NCBI GenBank assembly: GCA_963833655.1 | Contig: CAWHYL010000004.1 | Span: 682,001 to 746,000, forward strand | Direction of reading: 5' to 3' | Source of the DNA: 3-1-20CM-4-69-9 sp963833655 | GTDB taxonomy: Bacteria > Actinomycetota > Thermoleophilia > Gaiellales > Gaiellaceae | Length of the DNA: 64,000 nucleotides | Shown: positions 41,771 to 50,703 of the stretch, piece by piece | Layout: every line of letters starts with the position of its first letter | Numbering within the stretch: position 1 is the stretch's first letter | Position numbers and translations under genes: made by a program | The notes under the pieces: model-generated | Told to the model about the DNA's origin: nothing | Database searches by the model: none | What the model saw: only the letters and a program-made list of their open reading frames with translations

Positions 41771-44284
41771 TCAGACCGGGGCCGTCGACGCTTCCGCCTC
41801 CATGATGTCCTCGACCATGTGACGGAACTCGTCCTCCAGGTCTTTCGAGTGCTCCGGGGTGGTTCCTTCAGCGTAGACGTGGATCAGGGGCTCGTCAGGA
41901 TCCGGCAGGACCTGCGCCCAGCCGCGCTCGTCGAACACCTTGATCCCGTCGAGGAGGTCGAGGCGGCGGTCGCGTAGCCGCTCGGTCAGGACACGCATGA
42001 CGACGCCCTTCAGCGCCCACGGGCACGGGACCTGACGGTGGACGAGCGTCGGTGCCGGCAGCTCGGCGACGAGCTCCGAGAGCGGGCGCCGGACGGGCGT
42101 GAGCAGCTGCAGGAGGTTGCAGAGGCTTGCGATCGCGTCGTAGGCCGGCAGGAACTCGGGGAAGACGTAGCCGCCGCCGACAGCACCGGCGAAGATGACG
42201 CCGTCCTCCGCTGCCGCCTTCGTCAGGTCGGCGAGCGACGCGGGGGTGCGCACGACCTCGAGGCCGCTCCCCTCGAGCAGGCGCTCGACCTGGCTCGTGA
42301 CCGTGATCGGGAACGCGAGCTTGCCGTGCTTGCCGTTGGAGCCGATCAGCCGCAAGAAGAGCAGCAGCGCCTGCTCGACGGGGATCTCGCGGCCGCGTTC
42401 GTCGACGAGGTAGAGCCGTTCGGCCGCGCGGTCGAACACCACGCCGAAGTCTGCGCGAACGGCAGGCACGAGCTGTTTCACCTGGCCGATCGCCTCGCGC
42501 AGGAGCGCCGTGCCCGGGTCGCTGCGGTCGGTCGTGAAGCCGTGCGCCGACACAGATTCCACACCGAGCGGCCCCAGCACTTCGGGCAGGACGTAGGAAG
42601 CGGCGGAGAAGCCGTAGTCGACGACGAGGCGGAACCCGCGTGCGCGGATTGCGTCGACGTCGAGGCTCGCGAGCAGGTCCTGGGAGTACGTCTCGCGGAT
42701 CCGCGCGGGATACGTGATGCGGCCGGTGTCGCTGAAGCCGACCCGCCGGAGCTCGCCGCGCGTGAAGTTCTTCTCGATCTCCTTCTGCAGTCTCGCCGAC
42801 AGCTGGATCCCCGGCTGCTCGAAGAAGCGGATCTGCACCACCTCGGGGTCGATCTGGCTCGTTCCGACGTGGAAGCCGGCGTCGTACCCCTCGCTCTTGA
42901 GCATGTGTCGCGCGACCGCCGAGGGCAGCACGCGCAGGTCGGCGACCTCGAGGCCCGTCGACGTGAAGCCGCTGATCATCGCCCGCTTGATCATGCGGCA
43001 GGCCGGCGCGGACTCACGGCTGGCGACGATGCGGGCGTCGCGCTTCAGCGCCGTCCCCAGCGCAGCGGCGATCCGCACGGCCACCTCGGGGGTCAGATCG
43101 ACGTTGACGAGCCCGGCGACGCCGTCGCGCCCGAACAGGCGCGTGGATGCTCGCGACTCCCAGATCAGGCTCTCGTTGATCTGCGATCCGGACTCGACTT
43201 CCTTGTACGGATAGATCCGGACGCCCGGCATGATCACGCTCTCCGCGCCGATCGTGACCTCGTCGCCGACCGCGACGCCCTCGTGGATGCGGACGTGTGC
43301 GCGGATGTCGCACGAGCGGCCGAGGATCGCGCCCTCGATCAGCGAGCTGCGGCCGATGTGCGTCGAGCCGTCGATGACGGAGCGCGTCGTGCGTGTGCGC
43401 TCGCGCAACGTGACGCTGTTCGACAGCACCGAGTATGCGCCGACGCTCGCACCGGGCGCGATGCGGCAGTAGTTGCCGAGAAGCGCCGGCCCGTCGACCT
43501 GGTCGAGGTCGGAGATCTCGACGCCCTCCCCGAGCCAGACGTTGCCGCGGATGCGGATGCCGGGCATGTTCAGCTTGACGCGCTCGTCGAGCGCGTCGAA
43601 GTTCGCCTGCCGGTACTGGTCGAGGTTGCCGATGTCCTGCCAGTAGCCGTCCATGACGAAGCCGTACAACGGGCGGCCCATCTCGAGCAGATACGGGAAC
43701 AGCTCCTTCGAGAAGTCGTACGGGCGGTCGGTCGGCACGTGCTTCAGGACCTCGGGCTCGAGCACGTAGATGCCCGTGTTGATCGTGTCCGAGAAGACCT
43801 GTCCCCACGACGGCTTCTCCAGGAAGCGCTCGATGCGGCCCTCGTCGTCCGTGACGACGATTCCGAACTCGAGCGGATTCTCGACCGACTTGAGCCCGAT
43901 CGTGACGGCGGCACCGCGCTCCTTGTGGAACTCGATCAGCTTCGTCAGGTCGAGGTCGCAGAGCGCGTCCCCGGAGATCACGAGGAACGTCTCGTCGAGC
44001 TGGCGCGCGGCGAGTCGCACGGACCCCGCCGTGCCGAGCGGCGATTCCTCGACCGAGTAGCCGATGTTCATCCCGAGCGTGTCGCCTTCGCCGAAGTAGC
44101 TCCTGATCGCCTGCGGCAGGAACGCGACCGTGACGATCACGTCGTTCAGCCCGTGCTCGCGCAGGAGCTCGAGGATGTGCTCCATGCACGGCTTCCCGAC
44201 GATCGAGACCATCGGCTTCGGCTGGTTCGACGTCAGCGGCCGCAGCCGCGTGCCCTCGCCGCCGGCCATCACGACCGCCTTCAT
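41771..44284 (-). CDS. Mannose-1-phosphate guanylyltransferase/phosphomannomutase-like fusion
   Basis: An 837-aa fusion. Residues 1-235 are a nucleotidyltransferase (MKAVVMAGGEGTRLRPLT, ISGDALCDLDLT, DGYWQDIGNLDQY). A left-handed beta-helix follows to about 370. The rest is phosphohexomutase-like, starting GRDGVAGLVNVDLTPEV. At the usual phosphoserine loop TASHNP it reads GTSQIDPE, so mutase activity is doubtful. Similar fusions occur in Streptomyces. Likely feeds GDP-mannose to glycolipid or polysaccharide synthesis. The ATG overlaps pgsA by 4 nt. Confidence 0.88.
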   Translation of the reverse strand: MKAVVMAGGEGTRLRPLTSNQPKPMVSIVGKPCMEHILELLREHGLNDVIVTVAFLPQAIRSYFGEGDTLGMNIGYSVEESPLGTAGSVRLAARQLDETFLVISGDALCDLDLTKLIEFHKERGAAVTIGLKSVENPLEFGIVVTDDEGRIERFLEKPSWGQVFSDTINTGIYVLEPEVLKHVPTDRPYDFSKELFPYLLEMGRPLYGFVMDGYWQDIGNLDQYRQANFDALDERVKLNMPGIRIRGNVWLGEGVEISDLDQVDGPALLGNYCRIAPGASVGAYSVLSNSVTLRERTRTTRSVIDGSTHIGRSSLIEGAILGRSCDIRAHVRIHEGVAVGDEVTIGAESVIMPGVRIYPYKEVESGSQINESLIWESRASTRLFGRDGVAGLVNVDLTPEVAVRIAAALGTALKRDARIVASRESAPACRMIKRAMISGFTSTGLEVADLRVLPSAVARHMLKSEGYDAGFHVGTSQIDPEVVQIRFFEQPGIQLSARLQKEIEKNFTRGELRRVGFSDTGRITYPARIRETYSQDLLASLDVDAIRARGFRLVVDYGFSAASYVLPEVLGPLGVESVSAHGFTTDRSDPGTALLREAIGQVKQLVPAVRADFGVVFDRAAERLYLVDERGREIPVEQALLLFLRLIGSNGKHGKLAFPITVTSQVERLLEGSGLEVVRTPASLADLTKAAAEDGVIFAGAVGGGYVFPEFLPAYDAIASLCNLLQLLTPVRRPLSELVAELPAPTLVHRQVPCPWALKGVVMRVLTERLRDRRLDLLDGIKVFDERGWAQVLPDPDEPLIHVYAEGTTPEHSKDLEDEFRHMVEDIMEAEASTAPV

Positions 44285-44832
44285 CGCCGCATCTCCTTCC
44301 ATGCGCCGTAGGCGTACACGCCCGCGGCCACGACCGCCAGAACGAGCCCCGTCCAGAAGATCCACCCCGGCCAGCGGGTCGACGGCTCGGTGACGATGAG
44401 GAATCCGATCCCGGCGTAGAGCAGCCAGGTCGCTGCCTTGCCGATCAGGTTGACGTTGAGCTCGTAGCCCTGCGGCGCAATCGCCTTGTAGCCGACCAGC
44501 AGCAGCACGTCGCGGCCCAGGATGACGATCAGGCCCGCAAGCGGCATTCGGTCGTAGACGAAGAGCAGGATGACCGCCGCGTCGATCATCAACCGATCCG
44601 CGAGCGGGTCGAAGATGCGGCCGAACTCCGACTCGACGTGCCAGCGGCGCGCGAGGAAGCCGTCGACCTGGTCGGTGATCCCGGCGACGCCGAAGACGAT
44701 GCCGGCGGGCCAGCTCGGCTCTCCTGCGGCCCGGATCATCAGGACGACGAAAACAGGGATGAGGACCAGGCGCGCGATCGTGAGCGCGTTCGGGAGCGCC
44801 TGCAGCGGCGCGGGCACGGCGCGAGTGGCCAT
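44281..44832 (-). CDS. CDP-alcohol phosphatidyltransferase (PgsA-like)
   Basis: A 183-aa membrane enzyme moving a phosphatidyl group from CDP-diacylglycerol to an alcohol, probably glycerol-3-phosphate. The full signature D-x2-DG-x2-AR-x8-G-x3-D-x3-D is present, from DQVDGFLARRW to FDPLADR (residues 54-79). The remaining sequence is hydrophobic. The start ATG at 44832 lies 21 bp from the divergent amidohydrolase. Confidence 0.88.
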   Translation of the reverse strand: MATRAVPAPLQALPNALTIARLVLIPVFVVLMIRAAGEPSWPAGIVFGVAGITDQVDGFLARRWHVESEFGRIFDPLADRLMIDAAVILLFVYDRMPLAGLIVILGRDVLLLVGYKAIAPQGYELNVNLIGKAATWLLYAGIGFLIVTEPSTRWPGWIFWTGLVLAVVAAGVYAYGAWKEMRR

Positions 44833-44853
44833 CGGTGTGGAAAGGATACGCCC

Positions 44854-45855
44854 GTGCCCGAGACCCTCTCGCTCCCCGGCTTCGTCAACGCCCACTGCCA
44901 CGCCTTCCAGCGCGCCCTGCGTGGCCGCGGCGGTGGCGGCGACTTCTGGGCATGGCGGGAGCTGATGCTGGCTGAGGCCGAGCGGCAGACGCCGGCGACG
45001 GTGCGGCGCGGGTACGCCGAGGTCTACCGCGAGCTCCGCTCCGCCGGCTACACGGCCGTCGGCGAGTTCCACTACCTCGGCTTCGACGAGGCGCTTGCGG
45101 CCGTCGAGGCCGCCGACGAGGCGGGCGTCCGGATCGTCGTCCTGCTGGCGGCGTACGAGCGCGGCGGCCTGCCCCGCTTCCGGCAGGAGTCGGTGGCCGA
45201 GTACCTCCGGCAGGTCGAGGAGCTCCGCGGGCGAGACGTCGGCGTCGGCCTTGCCCCCCACTCCGTCCGTGCGGTGACGGCTGCGTGGCTGGAGGAGATC
45301 GGCCGCTACTCGAACAGCGAAGGTCTCCCGCTGCACGTGCACGCCGACGAGCAGCCTCGGGAGATCGAGGAGTGCCTCGCGGAGCACGGCATCCGGCCGA
45401 TCGAGCTGCTCGACCGAACCGGCTGCCTCAGCGAGCGCACGACGGTGGTCCACGCGACGCACGCGAACGGCGCCGAGCTCGACCTGCTGGCGCGCAGCGG
45501 CGCCCGCATCTGCGCCTGCCCGACCACGGAGGCGAACCTCGGCGACGGCTTCCTCCCGGTCGAGCGCGTCTGCACGCGCGGCGTCGGCATCTGCGTCGGC
45601 TCCGACTCGAACGTGCGCATCGACCCGCTCGAGGAGCTGCGCGAGCTCGAGGGCATCGCGAGACGCCAGAGCGGGCGCCGCAACGTCATCTCGACCGGGA
45701 CACTGCTGTGCTTCGGCGCCGACGAGGGCGCCGGCTCGCTCGGGCTCGAGGCGTGGGACGACGCCGTCGTCGACCTGTCGCATCCGTCGCTGCGCGGCGT
45801 GGACGACGTGTTCGAGGGCTTGATCGCCGGCTGCGGCGCCGACGTCTTCCTCTAG
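44854..45855 (+). CDS. HutF-like amidohydrolase (formimidoylglutamate deiminase family), short form
   Basis: A metal-dependent amidohydrolase of 333 aa. PGFVNAHCHAFQRALRG near the N-terminus, LHVHADEQ near 161, HATHANGAEL near 205 and GSDSNVRIDPLEELR near 249 follow the HutF pattern. HutF deiminates N-formimidoyl-L-glutamate in histidine breakdown and is usually about 450 aa; the N-terminal beta-sandwich half and part of the C-terminal are missing. No hut genes are nearby, so substrate is uncertain. GTG start. Confidence 0.75.
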   Translation: MPETLSLPGFVNAHCHAFQRALRGRGGGGDFWAWRELMLAEAERQTPATVRRGYAEVYRELRSAGYTAVGEFHYLGFDEALAAVEAADEAGVRIVVLLAAYERGGLPRFRQESVAEYLRQVEELRGRDVGVGLAPHSVRAVTAAWLEEIGRYSNSEGLPLHVHADEQPREIEECLAEHGIRPIELLDRTGCLSERTTVVHATHANGAELDLLARSGARICACPTTEANLGDGFLPVERVCTRGVGICVGSDSNVRIDPLEELRELEGIARRQSGRRNVISTGTLLCFGADEGAGSLGLEAWDDAVVDLSHPSLRGVDDVFEGLIAGCGADVFL

Positions 45856-46814
45856 CGGCCGGTGAGCTTCGTCCAGTAGCGCGTTCGCGTCACGTACGCG
45901 CGCGCGGCGGCGCGCCCGTGGAGCCCGTACGCGCCGTCGTAGCTCTCGTAGCGCCCGCCGTGCCCCGCCGGCTCGATCTGCGTCCCCTCGCTCCACTCGT
46001 TGTAGCTCGTGATCGTGACGATGTCGGCGCCTGCGTCGTTCGCGGCACGCCACATCGAGTCGTACGTCCCGCCGTCCAGCCGCGGCTTGATCCTGGTGTC
46101 ACCCGTCGCGGCCGCGGCCTCGTAGCCGGGGCCGACGGACGGCGCGCAGAGGATTCCGGCCGCGCGCGCCTGCGTGCACAGGCGGTCGAACTTGGCGCCG
46201 TCGTACAGAAGGATGTCGTACGTGTAGAAGCCGGTGAAGCCGGCCCGCGCCGCGAAGCCGACCCGGTTCGTCTGCGCGAAGAGGCGCATGCCATTTGGCT
46301 GGCGTGTGACGTCCCACCACTGCTCGGCGGCGAAGTCGGTCGAGCGGTAGATGTACACGTCGCGGATCCCGAGGCTGCGCAGGTAGACGAGGTCTGCGCC
46401 CACCGAGCTGACGGTGCGGCCGGGGTAGGGCTCGAGCTGCACGCCGACGCGGAGGTGGTGGCGCTTCGCGGCGCGCATCACGGCCGGCAGGCGGAGATCC
46501 TCCTCCGAGCCGAATCCCCACCACGAGCTGACGACCTCGTCAACGCCCGCCCACGCGATGTCGTGCATCTGCTCGCTCAGGATGCGCGGGTCGCCGCTCG
46601 AATAGGGGCCGCGCAGCGGGTAGAACTGCGACGCCACGTCGAACGGCGGCTGGTGCCCGTTCTGCGTCCAGTGGGCGTAGCCGCCGTCGTGGCGCATGTT
46701 CGAGTACCAGGGGTAGAAGAAGATCGCGCTCCTCGGCAGGCCTGCCTGAGCAAGTGAAGGCACGCCGAGTAGAAGCACGAGGACCAGAAGCGGGAGCCGC
46801 AACCGGCGTAGCAT
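45852..46814 (-). CDS. Secreted GH99-like (WbsX-type) glycoside hydrolase
   Basis: A 320-aa exported protein with a clear signal peptide (LRLPLLVLVLLLGVPSLAQA). FFYPWYSNM near the mature start, VVSSWWGFGS near 90 and ITSYNEWSEGTQIEPA near 275 are typical of the GH99-like family, whose characterised members are endo-mannosidases. The substrate is not established. The stop overlaps the convergent HutF-like gene by 4 nt. Confidence 0.82.
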   Translation of the reverse strand: MLRRLRLPLLVLVLLLGVPSLAQAGLPRSAIFFYPWYSNMRHDGGYAHWTQNGHQPPFDVASQFYPLRGPYSSGDPRILSEQMHDIAWAGVDEVVSSWWGFGSEEDLRLPAVMRAAKRHHLRVGVQLEPYPGRTVSSVGADLVYLRSLGIRDVYIYRSTDFAAEQWWDVTRQPNGMRLFAQTNRVGFAARAGFTGFYTYDILLYDGAKFDRLCTQARAAGILCAPSVGPGYEAAAATGDTRIKPRLDGGTYDSMWRAANDAGADIVTITSYNEWSEGTQIEPAGHGGRYESYDGAYGLHGRAAARAYVTRTRYWTKLTGR

Positions 46815-46863
46815 TCCATGGTCGTCGGACTCCTACCAGGGGCCCCGATCACCAGGACGAGCG

Positions 46864-47061
46864 ATGTCGGAGCCGAACGGGGCGGCCGATGCCCCTCACA
46901 TGTCTCCCTCTGGCCGATTCCGCTGGCACGACGAGGACGCTCAGACCATGGCCGAGTATGCCGTCATCCTGGGCGTCATCACCCCGATCGTCATCCTGGC
47001 GTTCGCCGCGCTGAGCGGCGCCATCCTCTCGGCGATCGATACCGCTCGCGGCTTCCTGTAG
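46864..47061 (+). CDS. Flp-type pilin-like protein
   Basis: 65 aa. The segment DEDAQTMAEYAVILGVITPIVIL matches Flp prepilins (key features: T-M-A-E-Y with Glu at +5, then a hydrophobic helix), but the residue before the predicted cleavage is Ala, not Gly. The leader is longer (about 26 residues) than at 34.6 kb. An internal ATG at 46900 is a possible start. No tad genes adjoin it. Confidence 0.75.
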   Translation: MSEPNGAADAPHMSPSGRFRWHDEDAQTMAEYAVILGVITPIVILAFAALSGAILSAIDTARGFL

Positions 47062-47063
47062 CT

Positions 47064-47906
47064 CTAGGCGGCGCGGCGCTTCCGAGTCGACGATGACTTC
47101 GTCGAGCGCCGGCGGGTGCGTGTCTGCTTCTTCTCGGTCGTCCCGCGGCTCCGCTCGATGCTCTCGCGCAGCGCCGTGAGCAGGTCGGTCGGCGCCTCCT
47201 CCTCGACGTCCACCGCCGCGTGGACCTCCTTGCCTTTGCGCTTCGCCCGGATGACCGCGCAGAGCTCGTCGCGGTAGGTGTCCTTGTACTTCTCGGGCTC
47301 CCAGTCCGTCGTGAACGACTCGATCAGCCGCTCGGCCATCTTCAGCTCCTCGCTCGAGACGCGCGTCCGCGATGCCTTGATGTCGTCGATGTCGCGGACC
47401 TCGTCGGCGTAATAGAGCTGCTCGAGCGTGATGACGCCGTCGCGGATGCGCAGTGCGCCGAGGTTCTGGCGGTCGCGCATGACGAACTTCGCGATGCCTG
47501 CGAGCTCCGATCCCTCCATCGCCTTCACGAGCAGCGAGTACGTCTTTTCGGCGCCGCGGTCTGGCCCCACGTAGTACGTGTGCGAGAAGTAGATCGGGTC
47601 GATGTCCTCGTACGGGACGAAGTCGACGATGTCGATCGACTTGTAGCCCTCCACCCGCGCGGCCTTGAAGTCCTCGTCTTCCATGAAGACGTATTCGCCC
47701 TTCTCGAACTCGAACGCTTTCACGATCTCGTCGTCGGGGACCGGCTTCCCCTCCTTCTTGCAGATCTTCTCGTAGCCGATCGGGCTCGAGTCCTTCTCGT
47801 GCACGAAGTGGAACCGCAGCTTGTGCTCGCTCACCGCGCCGTAGAGACGCACCGGAACGTTGACGAGGCCGAACGAGATCGAACCGGACCAGATCGACCG
47901 TGGCAT
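47064..47906 (-). CDS. ku: Non-homologous end joining protein Ku
   Basis: Binds DNA ends and recruits LigD. It is 280 aa, starting MPRSIWSGSISFGLVNVPVRL, with the core FVHEKDSSPIGYEKICKKEG (residues 34-53) and YYVGPDRGAEKTY near 108. The C-terminal 30 residues are very basic (TRTRRRSTKSSSTRKRR), as in actinobacterial Ku. No ligD is in the window. The upstream frame is open but unrelated. The divergent gene starts 28 bp away. Confidence 0.93.
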   Translation of the reverse strand: MPRSIWSGSISFGLVNVPVRLYGAVSEHKLRFHFVHEKDSSPIGYEKICKKEGKPVPDDEIVKAFEFEKGEYVFMEDEDFKAARVEGYKSIDIVDFVPYEDIDPIYFSHTYYVGPDRGAEKTYSLLVKAMEGSELAGIAKFVMRDRQNLGALRIRDGVITLEQLYYADEVRDIDDIKASRTRVSSEELKMAERLIESFTTDWEPEKYKDTYRDELCAVIRAKRKGKEVHAAVDVEEEAPTDLLTALRESIERSRGTTEKKQTRTRRRSTKSSSTRKRRAA

Positions 47907-47934
47907 GCTGCACATCATTGCCGATGGCCACTCG

Positions 47935-48690
47935 ATGGAAACGCTGAGCGACGTCGACGAGCTGTTTGCGCTGCCGCTCGACGAGTTCACCGCGGCGCGC
48001 AACGCACTCGCAAAGCGACTGAAGCAGGACGGCGACAGCGACGCCGCGGAGCAGGTGCGCGCGCTGCCGAAGCCGAGCGTCGCCGCGTGGACCGTGAACC
48101 AGCTCGCGCGCCGCGAGCCTGACGCAATCCGCTCGCTGTTGAACGTCGCCGCGCGCCTGCGAAGCGCCCAGGAGCGCTCGCTGCAGGGGGAGCGCACGGC
48201 CGACGAGCTGCGCGCCGCACAGGCGGAGGAGCGTGAGGTCATCCGCGCGCTGACACGCCGCGGCGAGGCCGCGCTCCGCGACGCCGGACGTCCTGCCGGC
48301 GGGACGACGCTCGAACGTGTTGCGTCGCTCCTTCGCGCCGCGGCCGTCGACGAGCCGGGTCGCACCGCGTTGCGTGAAGGGCGGTTGACCGGGGACGTGG
48401 AGGTCTCCGGATTCGACGCATTCGCCGGGCTGAAGTTGCCGGCGAAGCGCGGCCGGGCGACGGCGCGGAAAGGCGACGATCTCGCCGAGCGCCGACGGCA
48501 GAAGCGCGAGGCGGCGCAGCGGCGCAAACGGCTCGAGAAACAGGTGCGCGAGCTGACGGCGCGCGCGGATGCGGCGGAGCGTGAGGCGGCCCGCGTGCGC
48601 AAGGACGCCGACGAGGCGGAGGCCGCGGCCCGGAAGCTGAGACGGGAGGCCGACGACGCCGGCGCCGAGCTCGAGGCGCTCGATTCCTAG
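47935..48690 (+). CDS. Hypothetical coiled-coil protein divergent from ku
   Basis: About 251 aa from the ATG at 47935. The N-terminal half has LPKPSVAAWTVNQLARREPD and is helical. From about 155 on, the protein is a charged Arg/Glu/Ala coiled coil. An ATG at 47905 would overlap ku. Similar proteins are found beside ku in other actinobacteria in my recollection, but no function is assigned. Confidence 0.65.
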   Translation: METLSDVDELFALPLDEFTAARNALAKRLKQDGDSDAAEQVRALPKPSVAAWTVNQLARREPDAIRSLLNVAARLRSAQERSLQGERTADELRAAQAEEREVIRALTRRGEAALRDAGRPAGGTTLERVASLLRAAAVDEPGRTALREGRLTGDVEVSGFDAFAGLKLPAKRGRATARKGDDLAERRRQKREAAQRRKRLEKQVRELTARADAAEREAARVRKDADEAEAAARKLRREADDAGAELEALDS

Positions 48691-49549
48691 CGAGGCTTCG
48701 AGGGCGTCACCCCTTTGGGTGATGCCGGCCCCCCGGTGCTGCTCTAGCGTCGTTGGCGGCGTCGCGCGGGTGCGCATCTGCGGCCAGACTGCCTGCCCGC
48801 GCAACGCCCTGAGTCGCAGCCGATAGGGCCGGGCGCGGAGAAACCCTGCGGCCAGAGCCCTCCGCGGAGACCGACCCCCCCCATACCGTTTTACCCGGGT
48901 TTCGCGAGTCGACGTCGTTCCGGCGCAGGTTTTGCCGGAATTTCGCGTCGTTTTCGATGGGGAGCGGGCGACGGTGCCCACGTGCGGCCTGGGCAAAGCG
49001 TCGCCCGCACCCGCTCTCGTCAGATCGTGCGGCGGGCCGATCAACGGCCTGCAAATTGACGCAACGTGGTCAAGCGGCCGCCGCGCCCGCACTCGTACCT
49101 TCGAATCGGGCAGCTCCTCTCGCCGGCATGCTCAACCCGGCCGGCGATGTCCCCTAGGGGCTGCCCGGTTTCTCGGACGGTTCCGTGCAGGAGAACGGTC
49201 GCGGACGGCCCTTCGAGGGGGAGGAGGCCCTCGTCCGAACGACACACGGCGACTGCGGCGGCACCGCGCACGACGACGAGGGCCCGACCCCCACACACCC
49301 GTTTCACCGTCGGGGTGCGATTTCCTCGCGCCCGGGCGTAGGATCGCGCGGCGGGCTCTCCAGGGGGCAGGTCCCGACACCACGGAGCCGCTGGCTTAGC
49401 CCCCTGAAGGTGGGCCGCCACCTTCGGTTAGCCGGCGGCTCCGTCGTATCTGCCGGAACCCTGTCTTTTAGATGATGCGCGGCGACTGCCGCAATGGGCT
49501 AAGTGTCGCGGCCTGCGTGTACGTCGAATGGCCGGGAGACGCGACGGCG
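48691..49549. other. 859-bp intergenic region without a supported gene
   Basis: No reading frame looks protein-coding. A hairpin GCGTCACCC-CTTT-GGGTGATGC lies at 48704-48725. The right end holds the long hairpin listed at 49366-49468. The middle shows no structure I can name. Confidence 0.6.
49366..49468 (+). ncRNA. Candidate structured RNA, long nested hairpin
   Basis: A 15-bp stem (49382-49396 with 49430-49444, one G-U pair) encloses a second hairpin AAGGTGG-GCCG-CCACCTT (49407-49424). Outside it GGCAG (49366-49370) can pair with CTGCC (49450-49454). TGTCTTTT follows. It lacks SRP, tmRNA or RNase P motifs. Confidence 0.4.
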
Positions 49550-49978
49550 TCACTCGGTCGTGGGACCTTCGGTTTCCGAAACCTCGAGATTCTCGAGCTC
49601 GTAGCGAGCGATCTTGCCGTTCCGCACGGTGTACATGAGCCGAGCTGTCTTCACCTCGGCGATCTCGCCCGAATCCTTCGCGGTGTAGATCACTCGATTG
49701 ACCGAGCCGACCCGGCCATCGCCGAAATCCTCCAGCTCGCCCCGTTCTTCGGAGATGTCGAACGCGTCCGCGCCGCCCTGATCCTCGGGCGCTTCCTCGT
49801 CGGCGACTCCCCCACGCTCGTACCACGCGAGAACCTCATCGACTCCGCGCAGCGTGGTCGTTCCGCCGGCTCCCGGGACGATCCACTCGACGTCTCCGGC
49901 GAGGACGGCCGTAACGGCCTCACGCTCGAAGTTCGCTGCTCGCCAGCGGTTGACGACGTCCAGCGCCTCGCTCGCCAC
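49550..49978 (-). CDS. SnoaL/NTF2-like protein
   Basis: A 142-aa cone-fold protein (SEALDVVNRWRAANFEREAV, ending with VKTARLMYTVRNGKIARYELEN split by the sheet). Acidic throughout. The GTG at 49978 is chosen because a TACACT -10 (49985-49990, minus) sits 6 nt before it, giving a leaderless transcript; a GTG at 50020 is the alternative. Ligand or enzyme role unknown. Confidence 0.7.
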   Translation of the reverse strand: MASEALDVVNRWRAANFEREAVTAVLAGDVEWIVPGAGGTTTLRGVDEVLAWYERGGVADEEAPEDQGGADAFDISEERGELEDFGDGRVGSVNRVIYTAKDSGEIAEVKTARLMYTVRNGKIARYELENLEVSETEGPTTE

Positions 49979-50051
49979 GCCGAGAGTGTACGCCTGCGAC
50001 GGCGTGCACGAGTCAGGCACGCCGGCCGTGAGCGAACCGCGCGCGAGCGTC

Positions 50052-50234
50052 CTAGCGGTTCGGATACGGATCGCCGACGCTGTCGCCGCCGGTGACGGTG
50101 GCGTACTCCCCGTTACCGCACGTCGGGCACGGAGGCAGATGCTTCGTCGATCCGACGTCGACCTCGTTGCCGCAGTTGGTGCAGCGGTACGTGCCGGCCG
50201 AGACGTCGCTCCCTGCTGGAATTGGATTGGCCAC
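50052..50234 (-). CDS. Small zinc-ribbon protein
   Basis: 60 aa with CTNCG and CPTCG, a rubredoxin-like zinc knuckle pair spaced 17 residues apart, and little else. GTG start (MANPIPAGSDV). Such proteins are widespread with no assigned role. Confidence 0.7.
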   Translation of the reverse strand: MANPIPAGSDVSAGTYRCTNCGNEVDVGSTKHLPPCPTCGNGEYATVTGGDSVGDPYPNR

Positions 50235-50703
50235 GCGGGCCCGCGGCCAATACGGTCAAACGTCCGTCCCGGAGGCTCGATGGAGCCGGGCTTCCGACTC
50301 GCAACAATCCGGGCTACTATGCGGGCCGCCGAGGAGGGGTCTGACTTCTTGGGGGACTGAAGTGCGGCTCTGCCTTGGCGACCGCGCCGGGTGTCTGCCG
50401 GATGTCATGGCGGCCTACCGTCCGGCAACCCCGGCGCCATAACCGAAGCTCGCGCGGAATGGGGGCGGCCGTCGAGGGGCGCGCACTCCGCGATTGCGGC
50501 CATCGGGGGTGCGCTCGAAGATGGCCGCCCTGCTCGAGAATCCCACGCGGTCGTATCGGTTGTAACCGACGATCGGGTGGGTTTCGCGAACGAAGCGACC
50601 CCGGTAGGACTCGCGCCACGCACGGTAGGCGCAACCGTCAGGGATCGCAGCCGCGCGAGCGGGAGCTCCGCGGACGAAGCTCCCGCCCCGCGTTTGTGCG
50701 CGT
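50235..50703. other. 469-bp region without a supported gene
   Basis: No convincing gene on either strand. The right end has a hairpin at 50659-50686 (GCGGGAGCT with AGCTCCCGC, 10-nt loop) that probably ends the minus-strand secreted-protein gene. Confidence 0.55.
50659..50686 (-). terminator. Hairpin after the secreted protein gene
   Basis: A 9-bp perfect stem 17 nt downstream of the stop of the gene at 50704. No U-run. Confidence 0.5.

Noticed and set aside
42038..44311. 757-aa plus-strand frame
   Set aside because: Antisense to the nucleotidyltransferase/mutase fusion; no domain in the translation.
49366..49468. SRP RNA or tmRNA
   Set aside because: The hairpin shape fits, but the SRP apical GGAAGGAAGCAGCC-type motif and the tmRNA TPsiC/acceptor ends are missing.
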